The notes below the pieces were generated by a model. The model was not told the origin of the DNA. It saw only the letters and a program-made list of their open reading frames with translations, and did no database searches. DNA of 37,472 nt from contig PABI01000154.1 in the NCBI GenBank assembly GCA_002699125.1, forward strand, positions 1 through 37,472, in the 5' to 3' direction. The translations under genes were made by a program, and so were the position numbers. This DNA is from Anaerolineaceae bacterium (lineage in GTDB: Bacteria > Chloroflexota > Anaerolineae > Promineifilales > Promineifilaceae). Of the stretch, positions 15,240 to 24,193 are shown piece by piece. Within the stretch, counting starts at the first letter, position 1. Every line of letters begins with the position of its first letter.

Positions 15240-17948
15240 ATGTCTACGCCAATTTTAGCTACCAAACTTTATACCCCCCAACCACGACCCAGCGTTGTTG
15301 CCCGCCCGCGCCTGATTGAGCAATTAAACAATGGCGTACACCGAAAACTGACGCTCATCTCTGCCCCCGCCGGTTTTGGTAAAACGACGTTGGTGAGTGA
15401 GTGGATTGTTGGTGGGGAACGGCCGTTCACCTGGCTTTCTCTCGATGAAAGGGACAGCGATCTTACCCGCTTTCTCGCTTATTTTGTAGCTGCAATGCAA
15501 AAAATATTTCCCGCTTTTGGAGAACAACTGCTAGGCCTCCTTGAATCTTCTCAGCTCCCACCCACCGAATCAATCCTAACATCCTTGCTTAACGAAATCG
15601 CGTCCAGGCAAGAAGCATTTGTTTTTGTCCTGGACGATTATCATGTGGTAGATGCCCCCCAAATCGATCAGGCGCTTACCTTTATGCTGGAGCATCTGCC
15701 GCCACAAATGCACCTGGTCATCACCACCCGTGAAGACCCCAATCTGCCCCTGGCACGATGGCGCGTGCGCAGCCAGTTGACCGAGCTACGGGCCAATGAT
15801 TTGCGTTTTACGGTGGCGGAAACGGCCGTCTTCCTCAAACAGGTGATGGGCTTAAACCTGACAGAAGATAACACCGCCAGGCTGGAAGCCCGTACCGAAG
15901 GCTGGATTGCCGGCCTCCAGCTTGCCGCTCTTTCGATGCAGGGGCGAGAAGATATTTCCGGGTTCCTAAACGCTTTCACCGGGGATAATCGTTACATCGT
16001 GGACTACCTGGTCGAAGAGGTCCTACAGCGCCAGCCCGAATCCACCCGCCGCTTCTTACTACAAACCGCTATTCTGGAACGATTGAATGGACCATTGTGT
16101 ACGGCCGTTACTGGCCAGCAAGAAAGCAGGGCGCGGTTAGAGGCTCTGGAACGGGGCAACTTTTTCCTCATCCCGCTGGATGATAAGCGCCACTGGTATC
16201 GTTACCATCACCTTTTTGCCGAAGTTCTCCATGTGCACCTGGTGGCAGAGCAGCCCGAACAGGTTGCGATTTTGCATAAAAGGGCCAGTGAATGGCATGA
16301 GCACAATGGTTCGCTGGTCGATGCGATTCGCCATGCGCTGGCCGGCAGGGATTTCGACCGGGCGGCGGATTTGATCGAAAAGTCAGTGCCGGCAATGCGA
16401 CAGAGTAGACAGGAAGCCACGCTGCTCGGCTGGTTCCAGGCGCTCCCTGAAGCAGTGCGCCAAAACAGGCCCGTACTCACCGTTCACTATGCCGGAACGT
16501 TATTACAGAATGGCCACCTGGACGGTGTTGAGCCCTTGCTGCAAAATGCCGAACGGTGGCTCGATAGGTCGACGGAGATTGGTGAGGGGCCAATTTTTGT
16601 CGATGCGGCGGACTTTAACCGACTCCCCGGCCTGGTGGCCATGTACCATGCCGGCATTGCCCTGATTCGCAGCGATGTCGCTAGCGCCATAAACTACGCC
16701 CGGCAGGTAGTTGAAAGCGCACCTGAGACTGATAATTTCCTGCATGGCGCGGCTTCGTCGCTCTTAGGACTTGCTTTCTGGACAGGCGGTAATCTCCAAG
16801 AGGCATATCAGATGTTTGCTGATGGTATGGCTCATTTACAGCGGGCCGGGTTCATCTCCGATGTGGTCGGAGGCTCCGTCACCCTGGCAGATATACGGAT
16901 TACGCAAGGTCGCTTGCGTGAGGCAATGAGCATCTACAAGCATGGATTGCAGCTTGCCACAAAACAGGGCCAGCCCGCCTTGCGCGGTGCGGCAGATATG
17001 CACGTTGGACTGAGCGAGCTCTACCGCGAGTACAACGATTTGAGCACTGCCGGGCAGCACCTCCTGAAAAGCCAGGAACTGGGCGAACTCAACGGATTAC
17101 CGAAAAATCCGTATCGCTGGCGCGTTGCCCTGGCGCGAATACGAGAAGCCGAGGAGGATCTGGATGGCGCGCTCGACCTGCTTGAGGAGGCAGCGCCCCT
17201 GTATGTGGGTGATTTTTCCCCGAATTTTCGTCCTGTGCAGGCATTGAAAACACGCGTGTGGATAGCACAGGGAAGATTGGATGAAGCCCTCAGTTGGGCG
17301 CGTGAGCAAGGATTATCTGCTGAAGATGACCTGAATTACCTGCGCGAGTTTGAGCACATCACGCTGGCTCGGCTGCTTTTGACCCAGGGGGGGAACGGCC
17401 GCAACAAAAACGCAATTCATGAAGCAACAGCCTTACTGGAGCGCCTGCTTAAATTTGCCGAGGCAGGTGGCCGAATGGGCGTTGTCATTGAAATCTTGAT
17501 ACTCCAGGCACTCACCCATCAGCTGCAAGGCAACGTCTCTGCTGCGCTTGCTGCCCTGGAACGTGCCTTAAAACTGGCTGAGCCGGAGGGCTATGTGCGC
17601 GCGTTTCTGGACGAAGGCGCACCTATGGCGGAACTGCTTGGCCAAACGGCCGTGCAAGGGATTATGCCAGGCTATACCGGAAAGCTGCTGGAAGCATTTA
17701 AAAACGAGCAAAATAGAAGCGACAGCGTTTCACCTCCATTCCCTCAATCCCTTATCGAGCCGCTCAGCCAGCGTGAGCTGGATATTCTTCGCCTGTTCCA
17801 AACGGAACTGTCCGGGCCAGAGATTGCTGATGAGCTGGTGATTGCATTAAGCACGGTTCGCACCCATACCAAGGGAATCTACAGCAAACTCAACGTCAAC
17901 AGCCGTCGTGCGGCCGTCAAACGAGCCATCGAACTGGGTTTGATCTAA
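15240..17948 (+). CDS. LAL-family (MalT-like) transcriptional regulator 1
   Basis: 902 residues from the ATG at 15240. Residues 41-50 (SAPAGFGKTT) are the Walker A of a STAND ATPase; LDDYHVV is Walker B; TTREDPNLPLARWRVR and TEGWIAGLQLAALSM are MalT-family motifs. The middle (about 350-780) is a helical repeat sensor domain. The last 60 residues are a LuxR HTH (LSQRELDILRL...IADELVIALSTVRTHTKGIYSKL). These proteins bind ATP, oligomerise on an inducer and activate promoters with repeated GGGGA-type boxes. It is followed by a membrane-protein/oxidoreductase operon carrying such boxes, its probable target. A paralogue of equal build lies at 21467. Transcription is probably leaderless. Confidence 0.94.
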   Translation: MSTPILATKLYTPQPRPSVVARPRLIEQLNNGVHRKLTLISAPAGFGKTTLVSEWIVGGERPFTWLSLDERDSDLTRFLAYFVAAMQKIFPAFGEQLLGLLESSQLPPTESILTSLLNEIASRQEAFVFVLDDYHVVDAPQIDQALTFMLEHLPPQMHLVITTREDPNLPLARWRVRSQLTELRANDLRFTVAETAVFLKQVMGLNLTEDNTARLEARTEGWIAGLQLAALSMQGREDISGFLNAFTGDNRYIVDYLVEEVLQRQPESTRRFLLQTAILERLNGPLCTAVTGQQESRARLEALERGNFFLIPLDDKRHWYRYHHLFAEVLHVHLVAEQPEQVAILHKRASEWHEHNGSLVDAIRHALAGRDFDRAADLIEKSVPAMRQSRQEATLLGWFQALPEAVRQNRPVLTVHYAGTLLQNGHLDGVEPLLQNAERWLDRSTEIGEGPIFVDAADFNRLPGLVAMYHAGIALIRSDVASAINYARQVVESAPETDNFLHGAASSLLGLAFWTGGNLQEAYQMFADGMAHLQRAGFISDVVGGSVTLADIRITQGRLREAMSIYKHGLQLATKQGQPALRGAADMHVGLSELYREYNDLSTAGQHLLKSQELGELNGLPKNPYRWRVALARIREAEEDLDGALDLLEEAAPLYVGDFSPNFRPVQALKTRVWIAQGRLDEALSWAREQGLSAEDDLNYLREFEHITLARLLLTQGGNGRNKNAIHEATALLERLLKFAEAGGRMGVVIEILILQALTHQLQGNVSAALAALERALKLAEPEGYVRAFLDEGAPMAELLGQTAVQGIMPGYTGKLLEAFKNEQNRSDSVSPPFPQSLIEPLSQRELDILRLFQTELSGPEIADELVIALSTVRTHTKGIYSKLNVNSRRAAVKRAIELGLI

Positions 17949-17974
17949 GTGCAAACAAATAAAAATTGTTGGTT

Positions 17975-18027
17975 GTAGCCGCAGTTTCTTACTGCGTGCC
18001 TGAGGCGCGATAAGAAACTGCGGCTAC
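17975..18027. repeat. 17-bp inverted repeat after LAL regulator 1
   Basis: GTAGCCGCAGTTTCTTA (17975-17991) and its exact complement (18011-18027) are separated by 19 bases. Such structures are REP-like and may also end the regulator transcript, though no T run follows. Confidence 0.75.
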
Positions 18028-18050
18028 CCAACCGTCAGCATAATTGAATC

Positions 18051-18093
18051 TCCCCACATAATTCCCCACATCTGGGGAAGACCACTCCCCACA
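18051..18093. promoter_or_regulatory. Cluster of four TGGGGA boxes, candidate MalT-like operator
   Basis: TCCCCACA(T) occurs three times (starting 18051, 18063 and 18086), that is TGTGGGGA on the minus strand, and TGGGGA is read on plus at 18073-18078. The second and the plus-strand box face each other as TCCCCA-CATC-TGGGGA. Known MalT boxes are asymmetric with the core GGGGA(T/G)GA, clustered in both orientations. The cluster lies between a LAL regulator and its neighbouring operon. A possible -10 (TATATT, 18102-18107) would place one box near -38. Confidence 0.5.
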
Positions 18094-18188
18094 TTCATTT
18101 GTATATTTTCCTTCAGTTGAAAACAAACAGGCAGCAATGCCAGGTGTCAAACTTTGACACGAATTTTTTCCAAAAAGGAGATTTACAA

Positions 18189-18920
18189 ATGAACACGAAT
18201 AAAAAGAGTGTGATCCAGGAGAGCAAAACGAAGGCGGCCGCATCGACTTTCATGCGGTTAGCAGGTTTATCTGCTGCGTTGGCAGGATTATGTTTCATCA
18301 TTGTTGGCATATTCCATCAAGAGAATGTCCCTGCATCCGTCACCACCGCCACCTGGGTGAACGTCCACATTTTTGCGACTCTCATGGGTTTCCTTGGACT
18401 ATTTGGCATGGCAGGGGTCCATGCCCGGCAAGCAGAAAAGTCCGGCTGGCTGGGTCTGACTGGTTATCTCCTATTTAGCGTCTGGCTGATGTTTATCATT
18501 CCCTTTTCCTTCATAGAAGCATTTATCTTGCCGGGTCTGGCAACTGAGCTGCCCGCATATGTAGCAGGGTTCCTCGGGATGTTTACTGGAATCCCTAGCG
18601 CGATTGACCTGGGCGTTCTTCCTACCTTGTGGAAGCTATCAGACCCTATGTATCTCCTGGGGCCCTTGCTGTTCGGCATCGCTACGTTCCGCGCGGGTGT
18701 TCTGCCACGTTGGGCAGGCGGTGTGTTGATCCTTGGCTCAACGCTGGCCCCCGTAGGTGCCCTGCTTGTTTCCCCTGAGTACCAGTCCCTGGTGATGATA
18801 CCGAACGGAGTTGCTCTCGGATGGCTGGGATATGCGCTCCTTTCCGAACGGCGCGAGAAAGCCTCTGAATCCTTGCTTGAGCAGGGAGATGTCAGGATGG
18901 AACCGAGTCAGGTTGCCTGA
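18189..18920 (+). CDS. Polytopic membrane protein of unknown function
   Basis: 243 residues from the ATG at 18189 with AAGGAG nine bases upstream. After a lysine-rich N-terminal tail (1-22) there are about six or seven hydrophobic helices, the first at about 27-45, then histidine/phenylalanine-rich segments (VNVHIFATLMGFLGLFGMAGVHARQ), and a short cytoplasmic C-terminus with acidic residues. I do not recognise a named domain with confidence; it resembles the DUF4386-like class of small integral membrane proteins. It is first in the operon behind the LAL box cluster and followed by DUF2306, MDR, a small protein and DUF2938, so it likely shares their unknown pathway. Confidence 0.8.
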   Translation: MNTNKKSVIQESKTKAAASTFMRLAGLSAALAGLCFIIVGIFHQENVPASVTTATWVNVHIFATLMGFLGLFGMAGVHARQAEKSGWLGLTGYLLFSVWLMFIIPFSFIEAFILPGLATELPAYVAGFLGMFTGIPSAIDLGVLPTLWKLSDPMYLLGPLLFGIATFRAGVLPRWAGGVLILGSTLAPVGALLVSPEYQSLVMIPNGVALGWLGYALLSERREKASESLLEQGDVRMEPSQVA

Positions 18921-18933
18921 AATTGTTTGGAGT

Positions 18934-18961
18934 GGACAAGCGGTCACAGGATCGCTTGTCC
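18934..18961. terminator. 9-bp hairpin between membrane-protein genes
   Basis: GGACAAGCG and CGCTTGTCC pair around a ten-base loop just after the stop at 18920. A weak T stretch follows, so it may only partly terminate or may stabilise the upstream message. Confidence 0.4.
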
Positions 18962-18996
18962 CTCTAATCTACACAAAATTTTCCCAGGAGTTAAAG

Positions 18997-19689
18997 ATGA
19001 AAGCGAATGTTATTAAAAACAATCAGGTTCCAGCAGCTAAGACAACGGCAAGAAAAAGTCGGGGAGCATGGCAAGTGCCCGCTGCCCTGATCTTTCTCAG
19101 CATCATTCCCCTCGTTTTCGGCGTCCTGCGCTTAAATGAACTGGCGAGCGGTGCAGAGATCACACCAGATAACGCCCGCTTCTTTGCCTCGCCGATGCCT
19201 GTGGTGCTGCATATCATCAGTGCCGGACTGTATGCGCTTTTGGGTGCCCTCCAGTTCGTGAGCCGTCTCTGGCGGCGCGGGAACAGATGGCACCGCTGGG
19301 CTGGGCGGCTCCTGGTTCCTTGCGGCCTGGTTGTTGGATTTTCAGGGCTGTGGATGACGCTGTTCTACCCTCGCCCGGACGATGCCAGCGATCTCCTGTA
19401 TGCCTTTCGGCTTCTGTTTGGGACGGGCATGGTTTTGTCGATTGTCCTTGGTTACGCCGCCATTCGACGGCGAGACATCATGCAGCATCGCGCCTGGATG
19501 GTGCGGGCCTATGCAATTGGCCTCGGTGCAGGCACGCAGGTTTTAACCGGGATGGCGGGGGCATTGATCTTCGGCACACCCAATGAGTTTGAAAATGCAT
19601 TGTTGATGGGCGCAGCCTGGGTGATCAATCTCGCAGTTGCAGAATGGATTATCCGCAAGCGGTCAACCCATCAAATCCGTACAGCATAG
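18997..19689 (+). CDS. DUF2306-family membrane protein
   Basis: 230 residues. The chosen ATG has AGGAG six bases upstream; the frame opens earlier without a ribosome site. A basic N-terminus (1-26) precedes about six transmembrane helices. The pattern LHIISAGLYALLGALQFVSRLWRR...WHRWAGRLLVPCGLVVGFSGLWM with conserved histidines, followed by MQHRAWMVRAYAIGLGAGTQ, is that of DUF2306 predicted membrane proteins. The histidines (in LHII, WHRW, MQHR) are suggestive of heme or metal ligation, as in cytochrome b561-like folds, but this is inference. Second gene of the operon, about 76 bp after the first. Confidence 0.82.
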   Translation: MKANVIKNNQVPAAKTTARKSRGAWQVPAALIFLSIIPLVFGVLRLNELASGAEITPDNARFFASPMPVVLHIISAGLYALLGALQFVSRLWRRGNRWHRWAGRLLVPCGLVVGFSGLWMTLFYPRPDDASDLLYAFRLLFGTGMVLSIVLGYAAIRRRDIMQHRAWMVRAYAIGLGAGTQVLTGMAGALIFGTPNEFENALLMGAAWVINLAVAEWIIRKRSTHQIRTA

Positions 19690-19748
19690 ATTTATTTATT
19701 GAGATCAACCCTAAACCTACGCAATTTACCAAAAGGAAGGATTTAAAA

Positions 19749-20675
19749 ATGAAAGCAATTGTCGCAACTAAATACGGCGGACCTGAAGTTCTGCAACTTG
19801 AAGAGGTTGAAAAACCGACACCTAAAGACAATGAGATTTTGATCAAAATACACGCAACCAGTGTCACAGCCGGAGACTTTCGCATGCGGAGCTTTACCGT
19901 TCCTCCTCTGTTTTGGCTTCCCGCCCGGCTCACGCTGGGTTTCACAAAACCAAAGCACCCGATCTACGGCATGGAACTGGCTGGGGAAGTGGAAGCGGTC
20001 GGTAAGGATGTCACCCGGTTCAAGGTTGGTGATCAGGTATTTGCATCCACCCTCACGGAGAAATTTGGCGCATACGCTGAATATAAATGTATGCCTGAAC
20101 AATCAATGGTGGCGATAAAACCGGCCAACATGACCTATGCTGAAGCTACGGCCGTTCCCATCGGTGCCACCACAGCCCTGCGCTTGCTGCGCAAAGGAAA
20201 TATTCAGCGTGGACAAAAAATCCTGATCTACGGCGCTTCAGGAAGTGTGGGTACGTATGCCATTCAACTTGCCAAATATTTCGGGGCGGAAGTGACCGGG
20301 GTTTGCAGCACGGCCAATCTGAAAATGGTGAAATCTCTGGGAGCTGATCAGGTCATTGATTACACAAAAGAGGATTTTTTATCAGGTGCCGAGCGGTATG
20401 ACGTTATCTTTGACGTGGTTGGCAAATTGCCGCGATCAAAAACCTCGCAAGCGCTTACGCCCAACGGTTCCTATGTGACAATGGCCCGGCTAGACTCGAA
20501 AGAAAGCATGAAAAATTTAATTTTCATCAGAGAGCTGATCGAGGCGGGGGAGATTAAAGCTGTTATCGACCGGTGCTATCCGCTGGAGCAAATGGTTGAG
20601 GCGCATCGGTATGTTGATAGCGGCCGCAAACGGGGGAATGTGGTCATCATCGTGGAGCATCATGATGGCAGTTGA
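19749..20675 (+). CDS. Zinc-free MDR oxidoreductase (quinone-reductase-like) 1
   Basis: 308 residues from the ATG with GGAAGG upstream. The GroES-like N-terminal domain (MKAIVATKYGGPEVLQLEEVEKP) is followed by a Rossmann domain with the NADP-binding loop YGASGSVG at 161-168 and the C-terminal VVIIVEHH strand. Zinc-binding cysteines are absent, so it belongs to the quinone oxidoreductase branch of the medium-chain dehydrogenase family, reducing quinones or enones with NAD(P)H. It overlaps the next gene by 14 bp. A paralogue with similar neighbours is at 31186. Confidence 0.92.
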   Translation: MKAIVATKYGGPEVLQLEEVEKPTPKDNEILIKIHATSVTAGDFRMRSFTVPPLFWLPARLTLGFTKPKHPIYGMELAGEVEAVGKDVTRFKVGDQVFASTLTEKFGAYAEYKCMPEQSMVAIKPANMTYAEATAVPIGATTALRLLRKGNIQRGQKILIYGASGSVGTYAIQLAKYFGAEVTGVCSTANLKMVKSLGADQVIDYTKEDFLSGAERYDVIFDVVGKLPRSKTSQALTPNGSYVTMARLDSKESMKNLIFIRELIEAGEIKAVIDRCYPLEQMVEAHRYVDSGRKRGNVVIIVEHHDGS

Positions 20676-20913
20676 CGATCGGCCAAAACGGGATAAAAAC
20701 CTGCCGCCAGTCTATGAAATTCGGATCCAGGGGCATGTGGGCGAGCGGTGGCTGGACTGGTTTGAAGGGATGACCGTTACGCTGGAAGTAGACGGCCGTA
20801 CGCTCCTGACTGGCCCCATTGTTGATCAGGCCGCGCTCCATGGCTTACTCAAGAAGCTGCGCGATTTGGGTGTGCCGTTGCTTTCTGTCAATACTGTAAC
20901 AGGTGACCCATGA
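20662..20913 (+). CDS. 83-aa small conserved protein, MDR-associated (copy 1)
   Basis: The ATG at 20662 (or 20665) overlaps the MDR stop, with GGAG just upstream. The core YEIRIQGHV-GERWLDWFEG-MTVTLEVDG-TLLTGPIVDQAALHGLLKKLRDLG-VPLLSV predicts beta-alpha-beta-beta-alpha-beta, the ferredoxin-like arrangement. It is about 60% identical to the 86-aa protein at 30063 over this core, including LTGP(I/V)VDQAALHGLL. I know of no established function; both copies lie beside an MDR oxidoreductase and membrane proteins, so it may be a regulatory or partner subunit. Its stop overlaps the next start (ATGA), so translation is coupled. Confidence 0.85.
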   Translation: MMAVDDRPKRDKNLPPVYEIRIQGHVGERWLDWFEGMTVTLEVDGRTLLTGPIVDQAALHGLLKKLRDLGVPLLSVNTVTGDP

Positions 20914-21407
20914 ATCATTTTGGTCTCACACTCATTCACGCCCTCCTCATAGGGTTTGGCGCAACGCTTACGTTTGATCTTTGGGGGCTGTTGCTTAAAC
21001 ATGCCTTCAAAGTGGCGCCGTCCAACATTTGCCTCGTCGGGCGCTGGCTGCGCTATATGCCGGAAGGCGTTTTTAAGCACGCAAATCTTGTTTCCGCGCC
21101 CCCAAAGCGCGCGGAGTGCACAGTGGGGTGGCTGGCCCACTATACGATTGGCGTTACGTTTGCCGCTGTTTTTGTTGCCCTGGTGGGCCGCAACTGGTTG
21201 CAGCAGCCAACGTTGTTTCCGGCGATGCTCTTTGGCATCGTCACGGTCTTTGCGCCGTTTTTCATCATGCAGCCGTCATTTGGATTGGGGATTGCCGCAG
21301 CAAAAACGCCAAATCCGGCGCAGGCAAGATTTCGGAGTTTGATGAATCATGCCGCATTTGGCCTGGGTCTTTATTTGTTCGGCTTGTTGGTTAGCTGGGT
21401 GCTGTAG
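20910..21407 (+). CDS. DUF2938-family membrane protein
   Basis: 165 residues; the ATG overlaps the previous stop as ATGA. The pattern GFGATLTFDLWGLLLKHAF, VGRWLRYMPEGVFKH, APPKRAECTVGWLAHYTIGVTFA, LLFG-VTVFAPFFIMQPSFGLGIAAAKTPNPAQAR and NHAAFGLGLYLF is diagnostic of DUF2938. About four transmembrane helices are seen. Function is not established. Last gene of the five-gene operon between the two LAL regulators. Confidence 0.9.
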   Translation: MNHFGLTLIHALLIGFGATLTFDLWGLLLKHAFKVAPSNICLVGRWLRYMPEGVFKHANLVSAPPKRAECTVGWLAHYTIGVTFAAVFVALVGRNWLQQPTLFPAMLFGIVTVFAPFFIMQPSFGLGIAAAKTPNPAQARFRSLMNHAAFGLGLYLFGLLVSWVL

Positions 21408-21450
21408 CGTTTGCCTGATGGTGACAATTCTGGTCAGATCTTCAACCTTG

Positions 21451-21462
21451 CCAGTATACTGG
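21451..21462 (+). promoter_or_regulatory. -10 box of LAL regulator 2 inside a 12-bp palindrome
   Basis: CCAGTATACTGG is a perfect palindrome that includes TATACT at 21455-21460, six bases before the ATG at 21467. The mRNA would be leaderless, starting at or very near the A of the ATG. A dimeric regulator bound to the palindrome would block the -10 box. No clear -35 is visible. Confidence 0.5.
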
Positions 21463-21466
21463 TTTC

Positions 21467-24193
21467 ATGATTGGTGACTTGCTGCAAACAAAATTGTATG
21501 TGCCGCGATTACGGCCGTCTCTCATCCCCCGTTCTCACCTTGTTGCCAGACTCAATCAGGGGGTGTTACACGGCAGTAAACTGACGCTCATCTCTGCGCC
21601 TGCGGGCTTTGGCAAAACGACGTTGGTGAGTGAATGGATTGCTGGTGGGGAACGGCCGTTCGCCTGGCTCTCTCTCGACGAAAGGGACAGCGACCTTAGC
21701 CGCTTTCTAACTTACCTCATTGCCGCTTTACAAACGGTGGCGGCCACAATCGGCAAACGGGCTCAGGAACAGCTCCACAGTCCACAGCCCCCGCCTACCG
21801 AGACGCTCCTGACGAATCTGCTCAATGAAATTGCCGCGTTTCCCGATGAATTTTCCCTTGTTTTGGACGATTATCATGTGGTGGAATCCCAGCCGGTTGA
21901 TGAAGCGCTTACCTTTCTGCTGGAGCACCTGCCGCCGCAGATGCATCTGGTCATGACCACCCGCGAAGACCCGCAGCTGCCCCTGCCGCGCCTGCGCGTT
22001 CGCGGTCAGCTCACTGAGCTGCGGGCGGCTGATTTGCGCTTTACGATGGAAGAAACGGCCGTCTTCCTCAACCAAATCATGAACCTCAACCTCTCTGCCG
22101 ATGATGTTGCCGCACTGGAAACCCGCACCGAAGGCTGGATTGCTGGGCTTCAACTGGCCGCGATTGCTATACAATCGCCCTTATCTATGCAGGGACGAGC
22201 AGATGGGCATGGTTTCATCGAGGCGTTTGCTGGCGATAATCGCTACGTTGTGGACTATCTGGTTGATGAGGTGTTGCAGCGTCAAACGGAACAGGTTCAC
22301 GATTTTTTGCTCCAAACTGCCATTCTCGACCAGCTCAGCGGCCCGCTGTGTGACGCCGTTACCGGGCAGGCGGAGAGCAGCACCCTGCTAGAAACGTTAG
22401 AGCGCGGCAACTTGTTTGTCATCCCGCTGGATGACCGGCGGCACTGGTACCGTTACCACCATCTTTTTGCCGATGTGCTCCAGGCCCACCTGCTGAAAGA
22501 GCAGCCGGATCAGGTGCCTGTTTTGCACCAGCGGGCCAGCCGATGGCACGAGGAGAATGGCTCTCTCGCCGACGCCGTGAGCCACGCTTTTGCCGCCGGC
22601 GACCTGGAACGGGTCGCCGATTTGGCCGAACTGTCCTGGCCGGCGATGGACAGAAATCGCGAGTCCAACATTTGGCTAGGTTGGGTGCAGGCGCTGCCTG
22701 ATGAGTTGGTTCGTACCCGGCCGGTGCTCAGCGCGGGCTGCGCCTGGGCCCTGCTGGATCAGGGTAAGCTGGAGGCAGCGGAAGCCAATCTGCAAACCGC
22801 TGAACGATGGCTGGAACCTGAGCACGACACGCCCGTTTTCGCGGATGAAGCGCAGTTTCAAGCACTGCCCGCCACTATTGCCTCGGCGCGCACCTACCTG
22901 GCGCTGGCGCTGGGGGATATGCAAGATACTGTGACGTACGGCCGTCGCGCCCTTAACCTCATCCCAAAAGAGGATTATCACCAGCGAGCTACCCCGGCAG
23001 CGCTGCTGGGGCTGGCCACCTGGGCCAGTGGTAATTTGGAGGAAGCGTACCAATCCTTCAGCGAAGCGATGAGCAGTTACCAGAAGGCGGGTAACGTCAT
23101 GTTTGCCATTACCGGTACGTATATTTTGGCTGACATCCGGCTGGCGCAGGGACGGCTGCGTGAAGCCATCAAGGTGTATGAGCAGGCGTTGCAGTTGGCT
23201 CAAGATCAAGGTGAACCGGCCATGCGCGGAACGGCCGATCTGCATTTAGGTTTAAGCGATCTTTACCGTGAGCAGGGCGATCTGGCCGCAGCCGCGCAAC
23301 AGTTGCAGAACAGCGAGGAACTAAGCGAGCAGGCGGCTCTGCCCCGCTGGCAGGAGCGCTACTGTCTGACTCAGGCGCGGATCAAAGAGGCCGCGGGCGA
23401 TCTGGCTGGCGCGCTGGCGCTCCTTGAGGAGGCGGAGCGGCTGTACATTCGCGGACCGGTGCCCGATGTGCGTCCCATTGCGGCGCTTAAGGCGCGGGTG
23501 TGGACGGCGCAAGGTAACCTGGCAGCGGCGTTGGCCTGGGCAGATGAGCAAGGCCTCTCGGCCAATAACGACCTCAATTACCTGCGCGAGTTTGAGCACA
23601 TCACCCTGGTGCGAATACGCCTGGCCCAATACCGGCAGGACCGGGAAAAACAGTGCCTGGCAGAAGCGGTGAACCTGCTGTCGCGCCTCCAGCAAGCCGC
23701 CGAAGCGGGTGGGCGGCATGGCAGCGCTATTGAGATTTTTCTGCAACAAGCGCTGGCTCACGCGGCTCAGGACGACATTCCCCAGGCGCTTACTTTTTTG
23801 GAACGCGCCTTGACTTTGGCTGAGCCAGAGGGTTACGTTCGCATTTTTGTGAGTCAAGGGCAGCCGATCGCCAAATTGTTAGCCGAAACGGCCGTTCAAG
23901 AAATTGCGCCAAGTTACGTTCGTAAACTACTCGCAGCGTTTGCTGCCGAAGAACCAGCGACAGCGTCTCCCCAAACCGTCGCTGCTGAGCAGCCGCTGGT
24001 GGAGCCATTGAGCGAGCGCGAGTTAGAGGTGTTGCAGCTGGTGGCGGAAGGGCTCTCCAACCGCGAAATTGCCGAGCGGCTGTTCCTGGCCCTGAGCACG
24101 GTGAAGGGGCACAATCGCGTCATTTACGGCAAGCTCAGCGTCAGCCGGCGCACGGAAGCAGTGGCCCGGGCGCGGGAGTTGGGGCTACTGTAG
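21467..24193 (+). CDS. LAL-family (MalT-like) transcriptional regulator 2
   Basis: 908 residues. Walker A is at 44-51 within SAPAGFGKTT, Walker B is LVLDDYHVVE, and the MalT-type motifs TTREDPQLPLPRLRVRGQLTELRAADLRFT and TEGWIAGLQLAA follow. Helical TPR-like sensor repeats cover about 350-770. The C-terminal 60 residues are a consensus LuxR HTH (LSERELEVLQLVAEGLSNREIAERLFLALSTVKGHNRVIYGKLSV). The first 500 bases are close to those of the paralogue at 15240, while the C-terminal parts diverge. It lies downstream of DUF2938 with a probable own promoter. No obvious box cluster lies directly behind it, though one GGGGAGGA is read on the minus strand at about 24211-24220. Confidence 0.95.
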   Translation: MIGDLLQTKLYVPRLRPSLIPRSHLVARLNQGVLHGSKLTLISAPAGFGKTTLVSEWIAGGERPFAWLSLDERDSDLSRFLTYLIAALQTVAATIGKRAQEQLHSPQPPPTETLLTNLLNEIAAFPDEFSLVLDDYHVVESQPVDEALTFLLEHLPPQMHLVMTTREDPQLPLPRLRVRGQLTELRAADLRFTMEETAVFLNQIMNLNLSADDVAALETRTEGWIAGLQLAAIAIQSPLSMQGRADGHGFIEAFAGDNRYVVDYLVDEVLQRQTEQVHDFLLQTAILDQLSGPLCDAVTGQAESSTLLETLERGNLFVIPLDDRRHWYRYHHLFADVLQAHLLKEQPDQVPVLHQRASRWHEENGSLADAVSHAFAAGDLERVADLAELSWPAMDRNRESNIWLGWVQALPDELVRTRPVLSAGCAWALLDQGKLEAAEANLQTAERWLEPEHDTPVFADEAQFQALPATIASARTYLALALGDMQDTVTYGRRALNLIPKEDYHQRATPAALLGLATWASGNLEEAYQSFSEAMSSYQKAGNVMFAITGTYILADIRLAQGRLREAIKVYEQALQLAQDQGEPAMRGTADLHLGLSDLYREQGDLAAAAQQLQNSEELSEQAALPRWQERYCLTQARIKEAAGDLAGALALLEEAERLYIRGPVPDVRPIAALKARVWTAQGNLAAALAWADEQGLSANNDLNYLREFEHITLVRIRLAQYRQDREKQCLAEAVNLLSRLQQAAEAGGRHGSAIEIFLQQALAHAAQDDIPQALTFLERALTLAEPEGYVRIFVSQGQPIAKLLAETAVQEIAPSYVRKLLAAFAAEEPATASPQTVAAEQPLVEPLSERELEVLQLVAEGLSNREIAERLFLALSTVKGHNRVIYGKLSVSRRTEAVARARELGLL

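Noticed and set aside
17654..20147. Longest ACGGCCGT-free interval as sign of horizontal transfer
   Set aside because: With about 55 copies at a mean spacing near 0.7 kb, one gap of 2.5 kb is expected by chance.
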